From: Polaribacter sejongensis
GTDB lineage: Bacteria > Bacteroidota > Bacteroidia > Flavobacteriales > Flavobacteriaceae
DNA length: 64,000 nt
NCBI RefSeq assembly: GCF_038024065.1
Contig: NZ_CP150667.1
Coordinates: 4,409,501-4,473,500, forward strand
Direction of reading: 5' to 3'
Every line of letters starts with the position of its first letter. The stretch's first letter is position 1. The position numbers were made by a program, and so were the translations under genes. This document shows positions 46,612 through 55,868 of this stretch, one piece after another. The notes under the pieces were generated by a model, which saw only the letters and a program-made list of their open reading frames with translations, made no database searches and was not told the origin of the DNA.

Positions 46612-47595
46612 ATGACAGAATTTCCAGTAATAGCTTCAACAATTTCAGCAAAAGAATTGGGTGAGTTTGCAAAAGAAAAATATGGACTACATAAAAACTT
46701 CGATTGCAAATTATTTAGAACAGGAATGAATCACACGTATTTCCTTTCAGATAACGAAACAAAGTATGTGTTAAGAGTTTATAGTCATAATTGGAGGTCA
46801 AAATCTGAAATTAATGAAGAAATTGAACTTTTAAATTTATTAAGTGAAAATAATTTAGGGGTTTCTTTTCCTATTAAAGATATAAATGGAGATTTTATTC
46901 AAGAAATAAAAGCACCAGAAGGAATTAGATATGTAGTTCTTTTTTCGTTTGCAAAAGGGAATAAGGTTAGATTTTTAGATACTGAAACATGTTCATTAAT
47001 TGGAGAATTAATGGCTAAAATTCATAATCTTACAGCTAACAAAATTATAGATCGAATTTCTTATGATAAAAAATCATTGTTAGAATTACCGTATACATAT
47101 TTAAAAGAATTCTTTTCGGAAGAATTACCAGAAATGGAATTTATAAAAGGAATTGATGGATTCTTTGAGAAAACCGATTTTGAAAATTGTAAAAAAGGAG
47201 TTGTTCATTTAGATATTTGGTACGATAATATGGCGGTGTCTGATGAAGAAAAAATTACTATTTATGATTTTGATTTTTGTGGAAATGGAGAACCAATTTT
47301 AGATGTTGGCTATTTTTGTAACCAGTTATTTCATATTGAAACCGATAAGAAAGAGTACGGAATAAAAAAGAAATATTTTTTAGATGGCTACCAAAGTATA
47401 AGACAATTATCTGAAAAAGAAATGAAAATGATTCCTAAAGCTGGTTTAGCTGTTTTTGTTTTTTATCTTGGTGTACAAGCAAAAAGGTTTGATTGGTCTA
47501 ATATCTTTTTATCTGAAAATTATCTAAAAATGTTCTATGTTGGTAGATTAAAATCTTGGATTGAATATAATAACATCGAAAAAAGAACAGCCTAA
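46612..47595 (+). CDS. APH-fold phosphotransferase
   Basis: 327 residues with the aminoglycoside phosphotransferase/homoserine kinase fold. Visible motifs: an ATP-binding N-lobe ending KYVLRVY, the catalytic loop VVHLDIWYDNMA (H-x-D with the metal Asn) and the metal motif YDFDFCGNGEPILDVGYF. It resembles SrkA/YihE- and homoserine-kinase-type enzymes more than true resistance kinases; the substrate could be a small molecule or protein. Cytoplasmic. Isolated within the accessory stretch by 158 bp upstream and 64 bp downstream. Confidence 0.85.
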   Translation: MTEFPVIASTISAKELGEFAKEKYGLHKNFDCKLFRTGMNHTYFLSDNETKYVLRVYSHNWRSKSEINEEIELLNLLSENNLGVSFPIKDINGDFIQEIKAPEGIRYVVLFSFAKGNKVRFLDTETCSLIGELMAKIHNLTANKIIDRISYDKKSLLELPYTYLKEFFSEELPEMEFIKGIDGFFEKTDFENCKKGVVHLDIWYDNMAVSDEEKITIYDFDFCGNGEPILDVGYFCNQLFHIETDKKEYGIKKKYFLDGYQSIRQLSEKEMKMIPKAGLAVFVFYLGVQAKRFDWSNIFLSENYLKMFYVGRLKSWIEYNNIEKRTA

Positions 47596-47659
47596 TTTTA
47601 CTCAAAACACGTTATGTACTACATGTTTTTATATGAAAAATTGCTTAATATTCTAAAAA

Positions 47660-48484
47660 ATGACATTACCTGAAAAAATAAAAGAAGTATCAATATATTC
47701 AGAGGTAGAGATTGGTGTATATCCTCCAAATGGATTTCTTCAATTTACAGAAGCAAGTTTAGGAAATGGAGATAATTTTGGTTTCTATTGGGAGTTTGGT
47801 AAAGAAAATAAAGAACCTATAATTTGTGAAATGATTCATGATGAAGGAATTATTGTTCCGAGGTTTTCTAATCTTAATAAGTTTTTAGAGTGGTATACGT
47901 TAAATGATTATGATTGGGGAGAAGAAGAAATTGAGGATGAGAAATTTGTTTTTAGTTTATTACATAAAGGAAATGAATATTTGAAACAAAATGAACCTAA
48001 AAAAGCAATTGAATTTTATAAAGAAAGTACCGAGAGTTTTGGAGAGCTAAGTGAAAACTGGTTTAAATTGGCTTCTCAATATAAAAGAGTTGGGAATGAA
48101 TTAGAGTTTCAAAAAAGTATAATTAATTCAATTATTTCAAATTGGGCAATTGATTTTCCTTCTCAAAATGCGATAAGAATGTTTAAGAATTTAAACCCCA
48201 TTGAGGAATTAAAAAACCATCCATTAATTAAAAATAGAAAGAATCTTGAATTTAACTTTGGAGGTCAAAAAGAGAATAAAGACTATTTAGTAATTCGAGA
48301 AATCATAGAAGAACTAAACTTAAATGGAGACATTAACAAAGCATTAATAATGGAACAAAATTATGGCTTAAAAATGTATTGGGAAACGTCTTCTTTTCAA
48401 GAGAGAAACAATTTTAAACTTGAAGAATGGCAAAAGGAGTTTAAAGAAAAAACGATTAATCGATTAAAAATAAACATTGGGTAA
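47660..48484 (+). CDS. SMI1/KNR4 (SUKH)-like protein with TPR region
   Basis: 274 residues. The N-terminal domain (about 10-90) follows the SUKH pattern: VEIGVYPPNGFLQFTEASLG, GFYWEFGKENKEPIICEM and the FSNLNKFLEWY ending. Residues about 100-155 form TPR-like helices (GNEYLKQNEPKKAIEFYKES). SUKH proteins are commonly immunity proteins for polymorphic or contact-dependent toxins, but also general binding modules. No toxin gene lies next to it here, so it may be an orphan immunity gene. Confidence 0.7.
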   Translation: MTLPEKIKEVSIYSEVEIGVYPPNGFLQFTEASLGNGDNFGFYWEFGKENKEPIICEMIHDEGIIVPRFSNLNKFLEWYTLNDYDWGEEEIEDEKFVFSLLHKGNEYLKQNEPKKAIEFYKESTESFGELSENWFKLASQYKRVGNELEFQKSIINSIISNWAIDFPSQNAIRMFKNLNPIEELKNHPLIKNRKNLEFNFGGQKENKDYLVIREIIEELNLNGDINKALIMEQNYGLKMYWETSSFQERNNFKLEEWQKEFKEKTINRLKINIG

Positions 48485-48537
48485 TATATCAAAAGGGAAA
48501 AAGAGTATTATATCAATTAATAAAAATTAGATAATAA

Positions 48538-49128
48538 ATGAATTCAAGTTTTTTTGATTTAAAGACTTATTTTATTGACGAAAAAGTCAATATTTTTAAG
48601 TTTAAAAATTGTTATAAAGTATTTAATGATAAAGGAAATGAGGTTGGTTCTGTAAATCAAACACTAACTTCAGGACAAAAAGCGATTAGATTCATATTAA
48701 ACAAAACGATGTTACCTTTTCAGCTGGAGATAAAAGATGCATCAGGAAATTTACAAGCATCTATATCTAGAGGTTGGACTTTCTTTATGTCAACAATTCG
48801 TATTGATGATGCAAAAGGCAATACTATTGGTAGCATAAAACAAAAATTTAAATTATTAAAACCAACTTTTAAAATTTATAACAAATCCGAAGAACTTGTA
48901 GCTGTAATTACTGGAGATATGAAAGCTTGGAACTTTCAAATAAATGATGCTTCTGATAAAGAAATAGGAACCATAACTAAAAAATGGAATGGAGCTTTAA
49001 AAGAAGTTTTTACCACAGCAGACAAATATAAAGTAGATTTAAATGCAGGTTTTACTGATGAATCCAATAAAATAGTAATTCTAGCTAGTGCAATAACAAT
49101 AGATATGGTTTGGAGAGAAAGTAGATAA
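48538..49128 (+). CDS. LURP-one/scramblase-like protein
   Basis: 196 residues in two similar beta-rich halves of the 'tubby C-terminal-like' fold. Repeated phrases (YKVFNDKGNEVGSV, IRIDDAKGNTIGSI, FKIYNKSEELVAVI, FQINDASDKEIGTI) are the strand-turn units of LURP-one/phospholipid scramblase-like proteins. No membrane segment except a weak C-terminal hydrophobic patch. Bacterial members have no established function. It ends the accessory stretch at a bidirectional terminator. Confidence 0.75.
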   Translation: MNSSFFDLKTYFIDEKVNIFKFKNCYKVFNDKGNEVGSVNQTLTSGQKAIRFILNKTMLPFQLEIKDASGNLQASISRGWTFFMSTIRIDDAKGNTIGSIKQKFKLLKPTFKIYNKSEELVAVITGDMKAWNFQINDASDKEIGTITKKWNGALKEVFTTADKYKVDLNAGFTDESNKIVILASAITIDMVWRESR

Positions 49129-49157
49129 TTTAGTACAGAAATTAAATAAAGACATAA

Positions 49158-49193
49158 AAAAAAGTCGTTGTAAATACATACAACGACTTTTTT
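49158..49193. terminator. Bidirectional terminator between LURP-one-like and terC genes
   Basis: AAAAAAGTCGTTGTA pairs with TACAACGACTTTTTT across a six-base loop (49173-49178). It serves convergent genes on both sides. Confidence 0.9.
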
Positions 49194-49211
49194 AAACTCT
49201 ATAATTAAGAC

Positions 49212-50009
49212 TTATTTTTTAGCTTTTGCTAATAAGTTCTTCTGATATTTTCCTTGTACAACATCAACAATAATTAAAATTGCCAATACAAAATAGAAGG
49301 TTGTTTTACTCATTGGTACAATTTCTTCTCCAAAAAGTTTAATGTGTGCTAAATGTCCGCCTTCTGTAACTAGCATAATTCCAACTATAAAAAGGATAAA
49401 CAGACCAAGTACTTCATACATTCTGTTTTTAGATAAGAAAGTAGAAATTCTATCTGCCATTATAAGCATTAATAAACCACTAATTACAATAGCTATTGCC
49501 ATTACAATAAAAGCTGTTGTAGCGTTCTCTATTTCGCTTGTAAGACCAATTGCAGCTAAAATAGAATCGAAAGAAAAAACTAAGTTCATAATTACAATAC
49601 TTGTAATAACTGCATTTGCAGATTTAGATTTTTTTTCTGTAGCCATATCATCTACATCCAAACCTTTGGTAGAAATCATGTGCCAAATTTCTTTAATTGC
49701 AGTATAGATAATAAAACCACCACCTAAAAGTACAATAATACTATGTCCGTTAAAAGCAAAATGAACAATGTCTTCTATTCCTCCGGATAAAAAAGAAAAA
49801 GGTTCTTTAAAAAAGTCGATGATAGAAACCAATACAAAAAGCAATACAATTCTTAATACAATGGCTATTAAAATTCCTACTTTTCTAACTCTTTTTTGAT
49901 CTGCTTCTGGCGCTTTTTTAGATTCTAACGAAATATAAAGTAGGTTGTCGAATCCTAAAACGGCTTGTAAAAGCACTAACATTAATAAGGTAAAAATAAT
50001 TCCTAACAT
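49212..50009 (-). CDS. TerC family membrane protein
   Basis: 265 residues with about seven membrane helices. The opening QAVLGFDNLLYISLESKKAP contains the family's conserved acidic residue in a membrane helix (VLGFDN), and the middle SIVIMNLVFSFDSILAAIGLT repeats it (FSFDS). TerC/Alx proteins export metals such as Mn2+ in E. coli and others, or confer tellurite resistance. The two aspartates are probably metal ligands. Inner membrane. Followed on the same strand, after a small gap, by nothing else; tauE lies upstream with 65 bp between. Confidence 0.9.
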   Translation of the reverse strand: MLGIIFTLLMLVLLQAVLGFDNLLYISLESKKAPEADQKRVRKVGILIAIVLRIVLLFVLVSIIDFFKEPFSFLSGGIEDIVHFAFNGHSIIVLLGGGFIIYTAIKEIWHMISTKGLDVDDMATEKKSKSANAVITSIVIMNLVFSFDSILAAIGLTSEIENATTAFIVMAIAIVISGLLMLIMADRISTFLSKNRMYEVLGLFILFIVGIMLVTEGGHLAHIKLFGEEIVPMSKTTFYFVLAILIIVDVVQGKYQKNLLAKAKK

Positions 50010-50073
50010 TTAATTTTTTTTGATTTGTTAATTTAAGAATTCAAATATATTTAAAAACCCGAACAAATGATTT

Positions 50074-50844
50074 TTAAAAAGGAAGATATTTTAATAAAAT
50101 CCTGATACCCACAAAAGCAATTAAAATTGAAGTCGCTTTTTTTAGCTGAATAGGCGTAAAGTAATTATTACTCATTCTGCTTCCTATTTGTCCGCCAATA
50201 AAAACAGTAACTAATAAAATTGAAGTTAAGCTCCAATCAATTATAAAATCTGGGTTAGAGTATTGCCCCAATACACCAGCAATAGAATTTACAAGAATAA
50301 AAACACTTGCTGTGGCTGCAATTTTTTTAGGAGTGTCCCAATTTGTAAGGTGTAATAAAGGCGCTAAAAAAATACCACCTCCAATACCAACCATTCCGGA
50401 AATGAAACCTATAATTCCGCCAAAAAGTCCATTTTTAATCGGTTTAGAATTGTTGTTTTTTTCATCCGAAGAAATTATTCTTTTAGAAATCCACATAGTA
50501 ATTGCAGCAAAAAGTAATGTAACGCCTAATAATATAAAAAAGAATTGCTGACTTATTTTTAATTTTCCTCCTATAAATGCAAGAGGAACACTAAGTAAAA
50601 CAACCGGCATTATTTTTTTTAAGTTCAATTTTTTCTGTTGTAGAAAAAAGAATACATTTCCAGAAACAACCACAATATTACACAATAAAGCAGTGGCTCT
50701 AATTTGGGTAAAAACGATGCCTGTTAGTGCTAAAATTGCTAAATAACTAGAACCTCCGCCAAAACCAACGGAAGAATAAAGGATTGCAACAGTAAAGAAA
50801 AGTAAAATAATATGCCAATAATTGGACAGTAAGTCTATAATCAA
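50074..50844 (-). CDS. TauE/SafE-family permease
   Basis: 256 residues with about eight membrane helices. SSVGFGGGSSYLAILALTGI and GLFGGIIGFISGMVGIGGGIFLAPLL are the two inverted glycine-rich signature stretches of TauE/SafE anion exporters. The frame begins with a TTG codon at 50844 (then IIDLLSNYW); no ATG gives a better start. Substrates in the family include sulfite, sulfoacetate and other organic anions. Neighbour terC is on the same strand. The AraC gene lies just upstream, 60 bp away, on the same strand. Confidence 0.87.
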   Translation of the reverse strand: MIIDLLSNYWHIILLFFTVAILYSSVGFGGGSSYLAILALTGIVFTQIRATALLCNIVVVSGNVFFFLQQKKLNLKKIMPVVLLSVPLAFIGGKLKISQQFFFILLGVTLLFAAITMWISKRIISSDEKNNNSKPIKNGLFGGIIGFISGMVGIGGGIFLAPLLHLTNWDTPKKIAATASVFILVNSIAGVLGQYSNPDFIIDWSLTSILLVTVFIGGQIGSRMSNNYFTPIQLKKATSILIAFVGIRILLKYLPF

Positions 50845-50904
50845 TTTTTAAATTTAAGGTGTTTTCTAAAACAAAATAAAGGTAAAGTAAAAATCGATTA
50901 AAAA

Positions 50905-51822
50905 TTAAGAATGAACAGATTTTTTAAATTGTTGAGGTGTCATCATTTCCATTTTTTTAAACTGTCTGTTAAAATAACTTGTGTTATTAAAACCAGCTTT
51001 AAAAGCAATTTCTGCCATTCTAAAATTTCTATATTGTTTAATTAACTTCTTAGAAAATTTAATCTTTTCAGAATTTATATAATCAATAGGAGAAATACCT
51101 AAAGTGTTTTTAAATTGTTTGTGAAAGTGAGAACTACTCATGTGTGCTTTTTTTGCCAAAACATCTACACTAATATCTTTGTTGGTTAAGTTTTCTTTTA
51201 TAAATTTAATAACAGTTCCAATTCTGGTATCGCTAAAAGCATTATTTTCATTAGAAATAATTAAAGACTTTGCTTTGGTTTGTAACAATCTAACAATTAA
51301 TTCTTGAATCATTAAATCTACCAATACATCTTTAGATTTGTTGTTGTTTGTAAAAGTATACGTTAGCCTTTTTATCAAATGGTTTACATCTGTGTTGTTT
51401 ATTAAGTGTGAAGAGGTTTCATCTAAATTCCATTGATTGTTTTTGTTTTCTATGGCAACATGCTGATTAAATTTTTCTACAACTTCATTAATCTTAAAAG
51501 CATCAATACCTAAAGCCAAACATTGTGTTGGATCATTCTTTGTAGCGATAGGGAAATCGATAATCATTTCTTTATTGGCAGGCATAACTACAGATTCTCC
51601 AGGAAAAAAATCAAAGGCTTCAAAGCCATCAATATGCATAATTTTCTTTCCGGTAAGCATGCTTGCTATAATTGGGAATTGAAACGTTAATGATACTTTT
51701 TCTGCATAAGTATGGGTTTCAAAAATGTTAAGTTCTGCGTAGTCAGTATTATAAGTGGTTCTATTTTCTACTAAAGTAGTTATTTTTCTGTTTTTTTTGT
51801 GAATATCTAATAAGTAGCTCAT
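50905..51822 (-). CDS. AraC-family transcriptional regulator
   Basis: 305 residues. The N-terminal domain (1-about 185) resembles the AraC-type ligand/cupin module of aldehyde- or alcohol-responsive regulators. The two HTH motifs are at about 199-305: VDVLAKKAHMSSSHFHKQFK and the second AEIAFKAGFNNTSYFNRQFK. It is divergent from an aldehyde dehydrogenase gene; the 208 bp between them hold a 9-bp inverted repeat. Most probably it activates that gene, with an aldehyde or alcohol as effector (inference). Confidence 0.9.
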   Translation of the reverse strand: MSYLLDIHKKNRKITTLVENRTTYNTDYAELNIFETHTYAEKVSLTFQFPIIASMLTGKKIMHIDGFEAFDFFPGESVVMPANKEMIIDFPIATKNDPTQCLALGIDAFKINEVVEKFNQHVAIENKNNQWNLDETSSHLINNTDVNHLIKRLTYTFTNNNKSKDVLVDLMIQELIVRLLQTKAKSLIISNENNAFSDTRIGTVIKFIKENLTNKDISVDVLAKKAHMSSSHFHKQFKNTLGISPIDYINSEKIKFSKKLIKQYRNFRMAEIAFKAGFNNTSYFNRQFKKMEMMTPQQFKKSVHS

Positions 51823-51931
51823 AAACAGTTGGGTATAATTTAACAGTGTTTTGTTCGGAATAATAGAATTGTTCTACAATATAATAAATATGTTCAATTT
51901 ATAGTGAATGTAATAAAATAACTTTACATAA

Positions 51932-51971
51932 ATTGATAATGTATTATAATTTAACCGCTAATATTATCAAT
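51932..51971. promoter_or_regulatory. Inverted repeat in the araC/aldehyde dehydrogenase intergenic region
   Basis: ATTGATAAT (51932-51940) and its exact complement ATTATCAAT (51963-51971), centres 31 bp apart (about three helical turns). A candidate operator for the divergent AraC protein or another dimeric factor. Confidence 0.45.
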
Positions 51972-52030
51972 ATACTAATTAATAGTTCTCTTGTATAAAG
52001 AGGCTGAACCATATATAAAAACACTAAATT

Positions 52031-53530
52031 ATGAGTTATTCTAAACCTAAGTTTAAAGACAAGTATCACAATTTTATCAACGGAAAATTTGTAGCGCCAA
52101 TAGGCGGACAGTATTTTGATAATACTTCACCAATAGATAATAGTTTTATAGCACAATATCCACGTTCTCAAAAAGAAGATGTAGAATTGGCTTTAGATGC
52201 AGCCAATGCCGCAAAAGAAGCTTGGGGAAATACTTCTGCCACAGAAAGAGCAACAATGCTAAACAAAGTGGCAGATATTATTGAAGCTAATTTAGAGGAG
52301 TTTGCTTTGGTAGAAACGTGTGATAACGGAAAACCAATAAGAGAAACTTTAAATGCAGATATTCCTTTAGCAGTAGATCATTGGCGTTACTTTGCAGCTT
52401 GTATTCGTTCGGAAGAAGGAGGCGCGTCAGAATTAGATCAGCATACTTTATCATTAACAATTAAAGAACCTTTAGGAGTTGTTGGGCAAATTATTCCTTG
52501 GAACTTTCCTTTATTAATGTTGTCTTGGAAATTACCTCCGGCTCTAGTAACTGGTAATTGTGTGGTTTTAAAGCCAGCAGAACAAACACCGTCTTCTGCA
52601 ACTTTATTAATGGAGAAAATAGCAGATGTTTTTCCGCCAGGAGTTATCAATATTGTTCACGGTTTTGGTCCGGAAGCAGGAAAACCCTTGGCTTCTAGTT
52701 CTAAAGTAGATAAAGTAGCTTTTACAGGAGAAACTACAACCGGACAATTAATTATGCAATATGCGTCTAAAAACTTAAATCCGGTAACGATGGAATTAGG
52801 TGGTAAATCGCCAAACGTATTTTTTAATTCGGTAATGGATCATGATGATGCGTATTTAGACAAAGCAATTGAAGGTGCTGTTTTATTTGCTTTTAATCAG
52901 GGAGAAGTTTGTACAGCTCCGTCAAGAATTTTAGTGCAAGAAGATATTTACGACGCGTTTATGAAACGAGTTGTAGAAAGAACAAATGCTATTGTTCAAG
53001 ACAATCCGTATAATGTAAATACTATGGTTGGTGCACAGGCATCTAAAGATCAATACGAAAAAATACAATCCTACATAGAAATTGGTAAAGAAGAAGGAGC
53101 AAAAGTCTTAACAGGTGGTTCTGCGAATGCATTAGAAGGTAATTTAGCAAATGGATTCTACATTAAGCCAACTATTTTAGAAGGGCATAATAAAATGCGA
53201 GTTTTTCAAGAAGAAATTTTTGGACCCGTAGTTTGTGTTACAAAGTTTAAAGACGAAGTAGAAGCTTTAGAAATTGCAAATGATACACTTTATGGTTTAG
53301 GAGCTGGCGTTTGGACACGAGATGCGCATCAATTATATCAAATTCCTAGAGCAATAAAAGCCGGTAGAGTTTGGGTAAACTGTTACCATGCGTATCCTGC
53401 ACATGCACCTTTCGGTGGATATAAAAAATCTGGTTTTGGTAGAGAAAACCACGTAATGATGTTAAATTATTATCGCCAAACTAAAAACATGTTAATCTCT
53501 TATGATAAAAATAAATTAGGATTCTTTTAG
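52031..53530 (+). CDS. NAD-dependent aldehyde dehydrogenase (AldB-like)
   Basis: 499 residues. Oxidises aldehydes (probably acetaldehyde) to acids. The catalytic cysteine is C294 in [11 protein letters not shown] and the general base E255 in MELGGKSP. The cofactor strand [17 protein letters not shown] and FTGETTTGQ are intact, as is the C-terminal [16 protein letters not shown]. The long N-terminus ([17 protein letters not shown]) and the DUF779 partner are typical of the AldB/ExaC group of acetaldehyde dehydrogenases. It is divergent from an AraC regulator and feeds acetate to the downstream CoA-activation module. Confidence 0.9.
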   Translation: MSYSKPKFKDKYHNFINGKFVAPIGGQYFDNTSPIDNSFIAQYPRSQKEDVELALDAANAAKEAWGNTSATERATMLNKVADIIEANLEEFALVETCDNGKPIRETLNADIPLAVDHWRYFAACIRSEEGGASELDQHTLSLTIKEPLGVVGQIIPWNFPLLMLSWKLPPALVTGNCVVLKPAEQTPSSATLLMEKIADVFPPGVINIVHGFGPEAGKPLASSSKVDKVAFTGETTTGQLIMQYASKNLNPVTMELGGKSPNVFFNSVMDHDDAYLDKAIEGAVLFAFNQGEVCTAPSRILVQEDIYDAFMKRVVERTNAIVQDNPYNVNTMVGAQASKDQYEKIQSYIEIGKEEGAKVLTGGSANALEGNLANGFYIKPTILEGHNKMRVFQEEIFGPVVCVTKFKDEVEALEIANDTLYGLGAGVWTRDAHQLYQIPRAIKAGRVWVNCYHAYPAHAPFGGYKKSGFGRENHVMMLNYYRQTKNMLISYDKNKLGFF

Positions 53531-53548
53531 TAGTTAGTTTTTAATCTT

Positions 53549-53584
53549 AAAGACTGAATTATTAAATTAATTCAGTCTTTTTTA
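53549..53584 (+). terminator. Terminator after aldehyde dehydrogenase
   Basis: AAAGACTGAATTA/TAATTCAGTCTTT stem with TTAAAT loop, then T run. It separates the dehydrogenase from DUF779, so partial read-through may supply the latter. Confidence 0.85.
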
Positions 53585-53597
53585 ATACCAATAAATT

Positions 53598-53951
53598 ATG
53601 GAAAGAGTAACAATTACAGAAAAGGCGACTAAGATTTTAGCGCTATTAAAAGAGAAACATGGCGAATTAATTTTCCATCAAAGTGGTGGTTGTTGTGATG
53701 GTTCTGCACCAATGGTTTTTGAAAAAGGAGACATGTATTTAGATGAAAGTGATATTCTTTTAGGAACTCTAAACGGTGTGAATTTTTATATGAATCAAGA
53801 TCAATTTGAATATTGGAAACACACACATTTAACAGTTGATATAACGGAAGGTAGAGGTGCTAGTTTTTCTTTAGAAATTCCATTAGGACTTCGTTTTTTT
53901 ATTCACTCTAGATTATTCACGAAAGAGGAAGCCTCCTTTTTTGGAAATTAA
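53598..53951 (+). CDS. DUF779 family protein
   Basis: 117 residues. The conserved LIFHQSGGCCDGSAPMVF motif (two adjacent cysteines) identifies DUF779. This family is almost always encoded beside AldB-type aldehyde dehydrogenases, as here. Function unknown; the CC pair could be redox or metal active. Cytoplasmic, no signal. Its start lies 14 bp beyond the terminator of the dehydrogenase gene. Confidence 0.88.
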   Translation: MERVTITEKATKILALLKEKHGELIFHQSGGCCDGSAPMVFEKGDMYLDESDILLGTLNGVNFYMNQDQFEYWKHTHLTVDITEGRGASFSLEIPLGLRFFIHSRLFTKEEASFFGN

Positions 53952-54115
53952 CAACAGTATACAGTAGTCTTTAGATTTTCATTTTAATAATATAAGCTTT
54001 AAAAATTAGTGTTATTCACTGTTTTAAAGCTTTTTTTATGAGTAATTATTTGTTTTTTAACAAGTTAAATGAGTTTTTATTGCTAAATTACTATATTTAT
54101 GCTAAATTAATATAT

Positions 54116-54535
54116 ATGACTATAGATTTATGTCCAAATTGCAGTTCAGATAGCTACATTAAAAGTGGTATTGTTAACAATAGACAACGTTATAAATGTA
54201 AAAAATGCAATTACTTTTTTACGGTAAATAAGATTGGTAAGAAAATAGATGATTATTATGTAAACAAATCTTTACAGCTATATTTAGAAGGATTGACCTA
54301 TCGAGAGATAGAACGCATCTTAGGAGTCTCTCATGTAAGTATTATGAATTGGGTAAAAAAATACAACATAAAAAGGCCTTATAATTCTAAATATCATTCT
54401 ACCTATAAAATTTTAAATGCTACAGAACTAGGTGTTTATTTCAGTAATTCAGAAAATATAAAAGGAGCAGGAGTTGTGGTTACAGAGTTAGGTGATAAGT
54501 TTATGTTGATTAAATGGGAGCGTTTTAAAGATTAG
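54116..54535 (+). CDS. InsA-like zinc-ribbon/HTH protein without transposase domain
   Basis: 139 residues from the ATG at 54116; an in-frame ATG at 54038 would add 26 residues unlike anything in the family. A zinc ribbon with C6, C9, C28 and C31 (CPNC...CKKC) is followed by an HTH (about 55-85, LEGLTYREIERILGVSHVSIMNWVKKY) of the IS1 InsA/IS1595 N-terminal type. The rest (100-139) is a short beta-like tail with no DDE catalytic domain and no transposase frame after it. No inverted repeats flank it. In IS1, InsA represses transposase expression. It stands just before the acetate/propionate module and is probably its regulator (inference). Confidence 0.75.
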   Translation: MTIDLCPNCSSDSYIKSGIVNNRQRYKCKKCNYFFTVNKIGKKIDDYYVNKSLQLYLEGLTYREIERILGVSHVSIMNWVKKYNIKRPYNSKYHSTYKILNATELGVYFSNSENIKGAGVVVTELGDKFMLIKWERFKD

Positions 54536-54642
54536 TATATCTAATTAACAAATAAATATAGTAGTTTTTTGTTAATTAATTGTTTTTCCGAGTTTAGCAG
54601 TGCACACAAAATCAATTATTTACTAGCTAAACAACTACATTT

Positions 54643-55857
54643 ATGAAAAACAAAAAATTACTACAACTAGTTTTTTTTCTGTCCTCTTTTCAGTTTCTTG
54701 TTGCACAAGGCTCTCCAGACTATAATGGCGGACTAAAAATTAAATTTGATGAGGATGGTAAAAAATATCTTCGTTTAATTTCTTGGGCGCAAGTACAAGC
54801 AACTTATAATAATGATGCACCTGCAACTTCCAGTAAAACAAGTTTTAATTTAAGAAGAGCACGTATAATGCTTTTCTCTCAAATTACCGATAAGTTTTTA
54901 ATCTTAACTCATTTTGGTTTAAACAGTTTAAATGCAGGTACACTTTCACCTACAGGTAAAGGAGATGGTTCTCAACTTTTTTTACACGATGCATGGGTGC
55001 AATACAGTTTAAGTAATGAACATGCTATTGGAGCAGGTTTACATTATTTTAACGGTATTTCTAGATTGAATAACCAAAGCACTTTAAATATGATGACGCT
55101 CGATAATAATCGTCAGTCTTGGGCTACTATAGGTTTGTCAGATCAATTTGCAAGACATGTTGGTGTTTTTATGAAAGGAAAATTTGGTAAACTACAATAT
55201 CGAATCGCTATTAATGATGCCATTACAAATGGATTAGATGCTAGACCTGCTCTAAGCGGACAAACAGTCTATGGAGGCGCAAATTTATTAGGAACTAAAG
55301 ATGCAGGAAAAACTTTTGCAGGATATTTTGAATATAACCTATTAGATCAAGAATCTAACTTTTTACCTTTTAAAGTAGGAACTTATCTTGGAGGAAAAAA
55401 AGTGTTTAATATAGGGGCTGGTTTTTTCGTGCATCCTAATGGAACTGTAAAACTAGAAAGTGGTAATCCTGTAGGAGAAGATGTCTCCATTTTTGCTATC
55501 GATGCTTTTTATGATACTCCTCTAGGAGATGATGGAAGTGCACTTACTGCCTATGCAACCTATCAATCTAACAACTACGGAGAAAATTATCTATACAGCG
55601 CTTACGGTACCGGAAATATGATTTATAGTCATGTAGGTTATGTGTTTGCAGGAGATAAAACTAAAACAAGATTTCAACCTTATCTTTCTTATGGAAGTAA
55701 TAGTTATGATGCCACTACAAGCAATAGAAATGTTTTAGGTGTAGGTATGAACGCTTTTATGAGTGGGCATAATTCCAAATTAACATTAGAGTATCAACAT
55801 CAAGATTATGGTACTTCAACAAGTGCTGTAACCTTACAAGCAATGATTTATTTATAA
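54643..55857 (+). CDS. Outer-membrane porin (OprO/OprP-like)
   Basis: 404 residues. Signal peptide 1-21 (cleaved at VAQ). The mature protein is a beta barrel with alternating aromatic strands: GLKIKFDEDGKKYLRLISWAQ, FNLRRARIMLFSQITDKF and the terminal strand TLEYQHQDYGTSTSAVTLQAMIYL. The layout fits the phosphate-selective porin O/P superfamily, common in flavobacteria next to substrate-specific transporters. Followed by DUF4212 and symporter genes, so it likely admits acetate or similar short acids through the outer membrane. Substrate is inferred from context. Confidence 0.85.
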   Translation: MKNKKLLQLVFFLSSFQFLVAQGSPDYNGGLKIKFDEDGKKYLRLISWAQVQATYNNDAPATSSKTSFNLRRARIMLFSQITDKFLILTHFGLNSLNAGTLSPTGKGDGSQLFLHDAWVQYSLSNEHAIGAGLHYFNGISRLNNQSTLNMMTLDNNRQSWATIGLSDQFARHVGVFMKGKFGKLQYRIAINDAITNGLDARPALSGQTVYGGANLLGTKDAGKTFAGYFEYNLLDQESNFLPFKVGTYLGGKKVFNIGAGFFVHPNGTVKLESGNPVGEDVSIFAIDAFYDTPLGDDGSALTAYATYQSNNYGENYLYSAYGTGNMIYSHVGYVFAGDKTKTRFQPYLSYGSNSYDATTSNRNVLGVGMNAFMSGHNSKLTLEYQHQDYGTSTSAVTLQAMIYL

Positions 55858-55868
55858 AAACGAAAAAC

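Noticed and set aside
41705..49128. An integron or defence island
   Set aside because: No integrase, no foldable attC series, no known defence core gene (nuclease, helicase, Cas, toxin-antitoxin pair) in this stretch.
54038..54115. Upstream in-frame start of the InsA-like gene
   Set aside because: The added residues precede the zinc ribbon, which begins a few residues after the ATG at 54116 in all InsA-type proteins I know.
54038..54535. A complete IS1/IS1595 insertion sequence
   Set aside because: No second frame with a DDE domain, no terminal inverted repeats and no target duplication; the gene has its own C-terminus.
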